A stretch of DNA of 64,000 nucleotides from Mycobacterium paraffinicum. Lineage in GTDB: Bacteria; Actinomycetota; Actinomycetes; Mycobacteriales; Mycobacteriaceae. How positions within the stretch are numbered: the first letter of the stretch is position 1; each line of letters starts with the position of its first letter. Shown here piece after piece: positions 59,829-64,000 of the stretch. Location of the stretch: assembly GCF_001907675.1 (NCBI RefSeq), contig NZ_MPNT01000022.1:1-64000 (forward strand), given 5' to 3'. The position numbers were made by a program, and so were the translations under genes. The notes below the pieces were generated by a model that saw only the letters and a list, made by a program, of their open reading frames with translations, had not been told where the DNA came from and searched no databases.

Positions 59829-59882
59829 CGCTCATATTTTGGGCCACCGGGCGAAGCTCCGGCCGACGAACCGCGGAAAGGC

Positions 59883-59912
59883 TTTACCTACCCACCGGCT
59901 ACCGCCGGTAAA
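59883..59912. promoter_or_regulatory. Nested palindrome in the SDR/esterase divergent promoter region
   Basis: ACCGGC-TACC-GCCGGT (59894-59909) is a perfect 6-bp inverted repeat with a 4-base spacer. It is flanked by an outer TTTACC (59883-59888) and overlapping GGTAAA (59907-59912) pair. It lies about 90 bp upstream of the esterase and 55 bp upstream of the SDR start, a fitting place for a shared operator. Confidence 0.5.
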
Positions 59913-60001
59913 CCGTGATGTACCCAACATTCGCGCCGAGTTCACGCGGAGTTTTTCGGGCCCGTCGACGGGTATCCGTTGCGCATTGAGGAGGGAGCGC
60001 A

Positions 60002-61030
60002 ATGGTGAGCACCGATCCGCATCGCGTATTGCCAAGTGGCGCAATGAAGCGGCGAGTCCACCATCGCCATAGCCCCCAGTCGTTCGCGGTCGCGTTGGCC
60101 AGCAGGCTGATCGTGAAGAACACCGTTCGGGCATGGGCTTTCAGTCCTAACCTGCGCTGGCCGTTCGAATACGTCGACGGCTTTGCGGGATTGGTGCCCC
60201 GGTTCGCCATCTCGGCGAAGATCGAACCCGTCCAACTGGAAAACTGCGCGGCCGAATGGGTTTGCGCGGCCGGCGCTTCGACGGATCGGGCGATCCTGTA
60301 CCTGCATGGCGGCGCCTTTCTCACCTGTGGCCTCAACACGCACCGTTCGGTCGTCACGCGACTTTCGCAGGCCGCGGACGCCGCGGTCCTCACGGTCGGG
60401 TACCGGAAGCTGCCCAACCATCAGATCACCGACGCAATCGAGGACGGCATGAACGGCCTTCGCTGGCTGCGGGATCGCGGATTCGACGGTGACCGCGTGG
60501 TCGTGGCCGGCGACTCCGCCGGGGGCTACCTGGCGTTCATGACCACGCTGCTCGCCATCAGCAGCCAACTGATGCGGCCCGCCGGTATCGCAACGATCTC
60601 GCCGTTCACCGATGCCGACCCGGCCCGAAAGCTGAGGCACCGCAACGCGCGCCGGTGCTCGATGTTCACCCGCGGCGCGCTGTCGATGTTCGCCCAATAC
60701 CTCAGCCAGGCGCAGCTATTGGAGGGCCGCGGGGAGTCCACCGTCGCCTCACCGGTGGACGCCGACCTGTCCGAGTTGCCGCCGGTCACCATCCACGCGA
60801 GTTCCGACGAATTGCTGCTGCCCGATGCTGAATTGATGGCAAAGCGATTGGAAGCCAGCGGCGTTCCGTGCGACCTGCACCTGTGGGACGGACAGATTCA
60901 CGACTTCCCGCTGGCGGCGGACGTCCTGCCCGAGGGCAGGCGCGCCATTCGCCATCTCGGGGATTTCATCAAGGAAGTCACCGCGGTTCCTCAGCCCTGG
61001 CGCCGTAACCTGCAAGCCGTCGCGGGGTGA
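60002..61030 (+). CDS. Alpha/beta hydrolase, hormone-sensitive-lipase type esterase
   Basis: A 342-residue esterase of the HSL (alpha/beta hydrolase-3) family, to which many mycobacterial Lip proteins belong. YLHGGAFLTCG is the oxyanion HGG motif, GDSAGGYLAF carries the serine (near residue 171), SDELLLPD the aspartate and DGQIHDFPL the histidine. The N-terminal ~50 residues are basic and rich in aromatic residues, without a clear signal peptide. GGAGGG lies 6 nt before the ATG. Substrate is unknown; short- or medium-chain esters are typical. Confidence 0.88.
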   Translation: MVSTDPHRVLPSGAMKRRVHHRHSPQSFAVALASRLIVKNTVRAWAFSPNLRWPFEYVDGFAGLVPRFAISAKIEPVQLENCAAEWVCAAGASTDRAILYLHGGAFLTCGLNTHRSVVTRLSQAADAAVLTVGYRKLPNHQITDAIEDGMNGLRWLRDRGFDGDRVVVAGDSAGGYLAFMTTLLAISSQLMRPAGIATISPFTDADPARKLRHRNARRCSMFTRGALSMFAQYLSQAQLLEGRGESTVASPVDADLSELPPVTIHASSDELLLPDAELMAKRLEASGVPCDLHLWDGQIHDFPLAADVLPEGRRAIRHLGDFIKEVTAVPQPWRRNLQAVAG

Positions 61031-61369
61031 CGGGCTGTCTGAAAGCCGCGGTCCCGCAACTGAAATGATGGACCGCGCGGTTGTTGCGCAAGCATGGTTC
61101 GGGATCGATCGGCACCGGTTCACTCTCCCGCCAGCGCGGCTGGGATGACTAGAGCGGTGGACCGTTCTCCGGTCGGTTTCCGGGCGGAACCTCGGCGGTA
61201 GCGTGCTGCTGCTCCACGGCGCCGGCGACCGGAACCGCGCCGGGGAAAACGCTCGTCGCTCGCACGCACGGACGGCGGCTCGGCCGCCGTGAACCCGTCG
61301 AACACGGGCGCCCCGCCCGGGGGCGGCGGTCCGGTAGAGATTCGGCGTCCTGATCCGCACGGCTGCCGA
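61031..61369. other. Intergenic region before the Rv1747-like gene, with a strong hairpin
   Basis: About 340 bp without a supportable gene. It contains a perfect hairpin, ACGGCGGC-TCG-GCCGCCGT (61272-61290, 8-bp stem, 3-base loop). A second GC-only inverted repeat lies around 61307-61324. The first could end transcription from the esterase gene. In M. tuberculosis the kinase gene pknF precedes Rv1747; nothing like it is found here. Confidence 0.5.
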
Positions 61370-61386
61370 TACAGTTGGTCGTGATG
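61370..61386 (+). promoter_or_regulatory. Candidate leaderless promoter of the Rv1747-like gene
   Basis: TACAGT (61370-61375) matches TANNNT. The ATG at 61384 follows after eight bases and an in-frame GTG at 61381 after five. No ribosome binding site is present, so a leaderless transcript starting at either codon is plausible. Confidence 0.42.
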
Positions 61387-64000
61387 AGCCGACCAGTTCC
61401 ACCCGCGTTGACGGTGCGGTACGAGGGATCCGAGCGCACGTTCGCCGCGGGCAACGACGTGGTGATCGGACGTGACCTTCGCGCCGACGTCCGCGTCGCG
61501 CATCCGCTGATCTCGCGCACCCACCTGATCGTCCGATTCGACGAGGGTCGATGGGTCGCCATCGACAACGGCAGCCTCAACGGGTTATTCGTCAACCACC
61601 AACGCGTGTCCATGGTCGAAATCCAGGACGGCATGCGCGTCAACATCGGTAACCAGGACGGTCCGGCGCTGACCTTCGAGGTGGGCCGCCATCAGGGGAC
61701 GGCCGGGCGGCCCCCGCTGACGACGTCGATACCGATCGTCAACCCGGCCACCGCGGCGAGCCCGCGGGCGCCCCTCGGCCAGCCGTCCAGCACCCCATGG
61801 CCCAGCCAGCCCCAGCCGTCGGCGTCGGTGTCGTTCCGCCAGCCCACGCATCCGCCCAGCGGGCCCCCGCCCCTGCACCCGCCGAGCGGGCCCACGCCGA
61901 TGCAGCCGCCGACCGGGTCGATGCCGAGCCACCCGTCGGGCCCGCAGCCGCGACACCCGACCGGTGGCCAACCGGCCGCGCCGCCCAGCGGCCCGCAACA
62001 CGCACCGCAGATCTATCGCACCCCGCCCAACGCGCCGCCGGCGCAGGCCGCGGGGCCGGAGACGAGCCGCGTCGCCGGCGACGCGGCGAACCTGGCGACC
62101 TCGATGATGAAGATCCTGCGGCCGGGCAAGGGCGCGCTGGAGTCGACACCGGGCGCGGTCAAGATCGGCCGGGCCAACGACAACGACATCGTCATCCCCG
62201 AGGTGCTGGCGTCGCGCCACCACGCCACGCTGATACCGACGCCGCACGGCACCGAGATCCACGACAACCGCAGCATCAACGGCACCTTCGTCAACGGGGC
62301 ACGGGTCGACTCGGCCGTGCTGCACGACGGCGACGTCGTCACCATCGGCAACATCGACCTCGTCTTCGCCGGCGGCACGCTGGCCCGCCGTGACGAGAGC
62401 GCGACCGCGACCCGCACCGGCGGCCTGGACGTGCGCGGCGTGTCGTGGACCATCGAGAACAACAAGACGCTGCTGGACGACATCTCGCTGGGCGCGCAGC
62501 CGGGCACACTGACGGCCGTGATCGGGCCCTCGGGTGCGGGCAAGTCGACCTTCGCGCGGTTGGTCGCCGGGTACACCCACCCGACCAGGGGGACGGTGGC
62601 GTTCGAGGGCCACAACGTCCACGCCGAGTACGCCTCGCTGCGCAGCAGGATCGGCATGGTGCCCCAGGACGACGTGGTGCACGGGCAGCTGACCGTCCAG
62701 CAGGCGTTGATGTACGCCGCCGAGCTTCGGCTGCCGCCGGACACCACCAAGGACGACCGGGCCCAGGTCGTGGCCCGGGTGCTCGAGGAACTCGAGATGA
62801 CGCAGCACCTGCACACCCGGGTCGACAAGCTCTCGGGCGGCCAGCGCAAGCGCGCGTCGGTCGCCCTGGAGTTGCTCACCGGGCCGTCGCTGCTGATCCT
62901 GGACGAGCCGACCTCCGGCCTGGACCCCGCGCTGGACCGGCAAGTGATGACCATGCTGCGCCAGCTCGCCGACGCGGGCCGCGTGGTGCTGGTCGTCACC
63001 CACTCGCTGACCTACCTGGACGTGTGCGACCAGGTCCTGCTGCTGGCCCCCGGCGGCAAGACCGCCTTCTGCGGGCCGCCCAGCCAGATCGGTCCGGCCA
63101 TGGGCACGACGAACTGGGCCGACATCTTCAGCACGGTCGCCGGCGATCCCGACGGCGCGAAGGCGCGCTACCTGGCGCGCACCGGCCCACCGCCACCACC
63201 GCCCCCCGCGCAGCGGCCCGCCGACCTGGGCGACCCGTCGCACACGAGCCTGTTCCGGCAGTTCTCCACGATCGCCAGGCGGCAGGTCCGGCTGATCTTC
63301 TCCGACCGCGGCTATTTCGTCTTTCTCGCGGTGCTGCCGTTCATCATGGGGTCGCTATCCATGTCGGTGCCCGGCGACGTCGGCTTCGGCATCCCCAACC
63401 CCTACGGCGCCGCGCCCAACGAGCCCGGGCAGATCCTGGTGTTGCTCAACGTCGGCGCCGTGTTCATGGGTACCGCGCTCACCATCCGCGACCTCATCGG
63501 GGAACGCCCGATCTTCCTGCGCGAACAGGCGGTCGGGCTGTCCACCAGCGCCTACCTGCTGGCCAAGGTCTGCGTCTACACGGTTTTCGCGGTCGTCCAA
63601 TCGGCGATCGTCACCATCATCGTGCTGCTCGGCAAGGGCGGCCCGACCCAGGGGGCGGTGGCCCTGGGGCGGCCGGGTCTCGAGCTGTTCGTCGACGTCG
63701 CGTTGACGTGCGTGGCCTCGGCGATGCTCGGGCTCGCGCTGTCGGCTATCGCCAAGTCGAACGAACAGATCATGCCGCTGCTGGTGGTGGCGGTGATGTC
63801 GCAGCTGGTGTTCTCCGGCGGCATGATTCCCGTGACCGGGCGGCTCGGGCTCGACCAGATGTCCTGGGCGACCCCGGCGCGCTGGGGGTTCGCGGCCTCA
63901 GCCTCGACCGCCGACCTGGGCAAGCTGGTGCCCGGTCCGCTCAGCCCAAAGGACTCGCACTGGCATCACACGCCGGGCGCGTGGTGGTTCGACGTCGCGA
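61384..64000 (+). CDS. Rv1747-like ABC exporter with two FHA domains, 3'-truncated
   Basis: At least 872 residues, running off the right edge in frame. Order: FHA domain 1 (residues about 8-100, GRDLRADVRVAHPLISRTHL), a Pro/Ser/Thr-rich linker with repeated HPPSGP-like units (about 110-230), FHA domain 2 (about 245-335, GRANDNDIVIPEVLASRHH), an ABC ATPase (Walker A GPSGAGKS at 381, signature LSGGQRKR near 483, Walker B LLILDEP near 504), then ABC-2-type membrane spans from about 645. The layout matches M. tuberculosis Rv1747 (865 residues), whose FHA domains bind phosphothreonines made by PknF and which is linked to glycolipid export. Here the neighbouring pknF is missing. Confidence 0.93.
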   Translation, partial: MSRPVPPALTVRYEGSERTFAAGNDVVIGRDLRADVRVAHPLISRTHLIVRFDEGRWVAIDNGSLNGLFVNHQRVSMVEIQDGMRVNIGNQDGPALTFEVGRHQGTAGRPPLTTSIPIVNPATAASPRAPLGQPSSTPWPSQPQPSASVSFRQPTHPPSGPPPLHPPSGPTPMQPPTGSMPSHPSGPQPRHPTGGQPAAPPSGPQHAPQIYRTPPNAPPAQAAGPETSRVAGDAANLATSMMKILRPGKGALESTPGAVKIGRANDNDIVIPEVLASRHHATLIPTPHGTEIHDNRSINGTFVNGARVDSAVLHDGDVVTIGNIDLVFAGGTLARRDESATATRTGGLDVRGVSWTIENNKTLLDDISLGAQPGTLTAVIGPSGAGKSTFARLVAGYTHPTRGTVAFEGHNVHAEYASLRSRIGMVPQDDVVHGQLTVQQALMYAAELRLPPDTTKDDRAQVVARVLEELEMTQHLHTRVDKLSGGQRKRASVALELLTGPSLLILDEPTSGLDPALDRQVMTMLRQLADAGRVVLVVTHSLTYLDVCDQVLLLAPGGKTAFCGPPSQIGPAMGTTNWADIFSTVAGDPDGAKARYLARTGPPPPPPPAQRPADLGDPSHTSLFRQFSTIARRQVRLIFSDRGYFVFLAVLPFIMGSLSMSVPGDVGFGIPNPYGAAPNEPGQILVLLNVGAVFMGTALTIRDLIGERPIFLREQAVGLSTSAYLLAKVCVYTVFAVVQSAIVTIIVLLGKGGPTQGAVALGRPGLELFVDVALTCVASAMLGLALSAIAKSNEQIMPLLVVAVMSQLVFSGGMIPVTGRLGLDQMSWATPARWGFAASASTADLGKLVPGPLSPKDSHWHHTPGAWWFDVA

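Overview
This is GC-rich actinobacterial DNA that reads as a slow-growing Mycobacterium, probably near the M. avium complex. The evidence is a PknE kinase with its DsbA-like outer domain, an Rv1747-type FHA/ABC exporter, a very long CtpI-type P-ATPase, CadI, a WS/DGAT acyltransferase, KshA/KstD/Hsa-type steroid enzymes and a DUF732 secreted protein. Species is inference only. No rRNA, tRNA, insertion sequence, CRISPR or prophage was seen. Both ends cut a gene: an NRPS on the left and the Rv1747-like exporter on the right.

Region 1 (1-16.8 kb) is the 3' part of a giant NRPS: a partial adenylation domain and carrier, then four full modules and a thioesterase. Two modules carry epimerases, so the visible chain alternates L-D-L-D-L. 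It is built from a two-module unit that occurs twice. Region 2 (16.8-25 kb) holds a secreted DUF732 protein, the pair for the osmolyte N-acetylglutaminylglutamine amide (amidotransferase plus GNAT/ATP-grasp ligase), an MFS transporter and a type III glutamine synthetase with a GlnR-like site upstream. These are all glutamine-centred genes.

Region 3 (25-29.6 kb, minus strand) is a signalling operon: small protein, PknE, DUF1707 membrane protein, second receptor kinase. Region 4 (29.7-36.7 kb) has a RibD-like reductase and a flavin reductase, then two adjacent arsenic loci: arsR-acr3-arsC-cadI on the minus strand and, divergently, an ArsR-ArsC fusion with a Tat-exported multicopper oxidase. An amino-acid permease lies between them.

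Region 5 (36.7-53.5 kb) has an NDH-2-like flavoprotein, a membrane protein, a divergent KstD-like/KshA-like pair, a CtpI-like ATPase, and a cluster of KstD-like, HsaC-like, HsaA-like and HsaD-like enzymes with SnoaL proteins and a WS/DGAT. It looks like a second partial steroid or aromatic-ring route. Region 6 (53.6-61 kb) has small SnoaL/PPOX proteins, a molybdopterin oxidoreductase, a type III PKS with an ICMT-like methyltransferase, an SDR and an HSL-type esterase. Region 7 is the start of the Rv1747 orthologue, here without the adjacent pknF known from M. tuberculosis. Several genes have a TANNNT -10 box placed so that the transcript would begin at the start codon.
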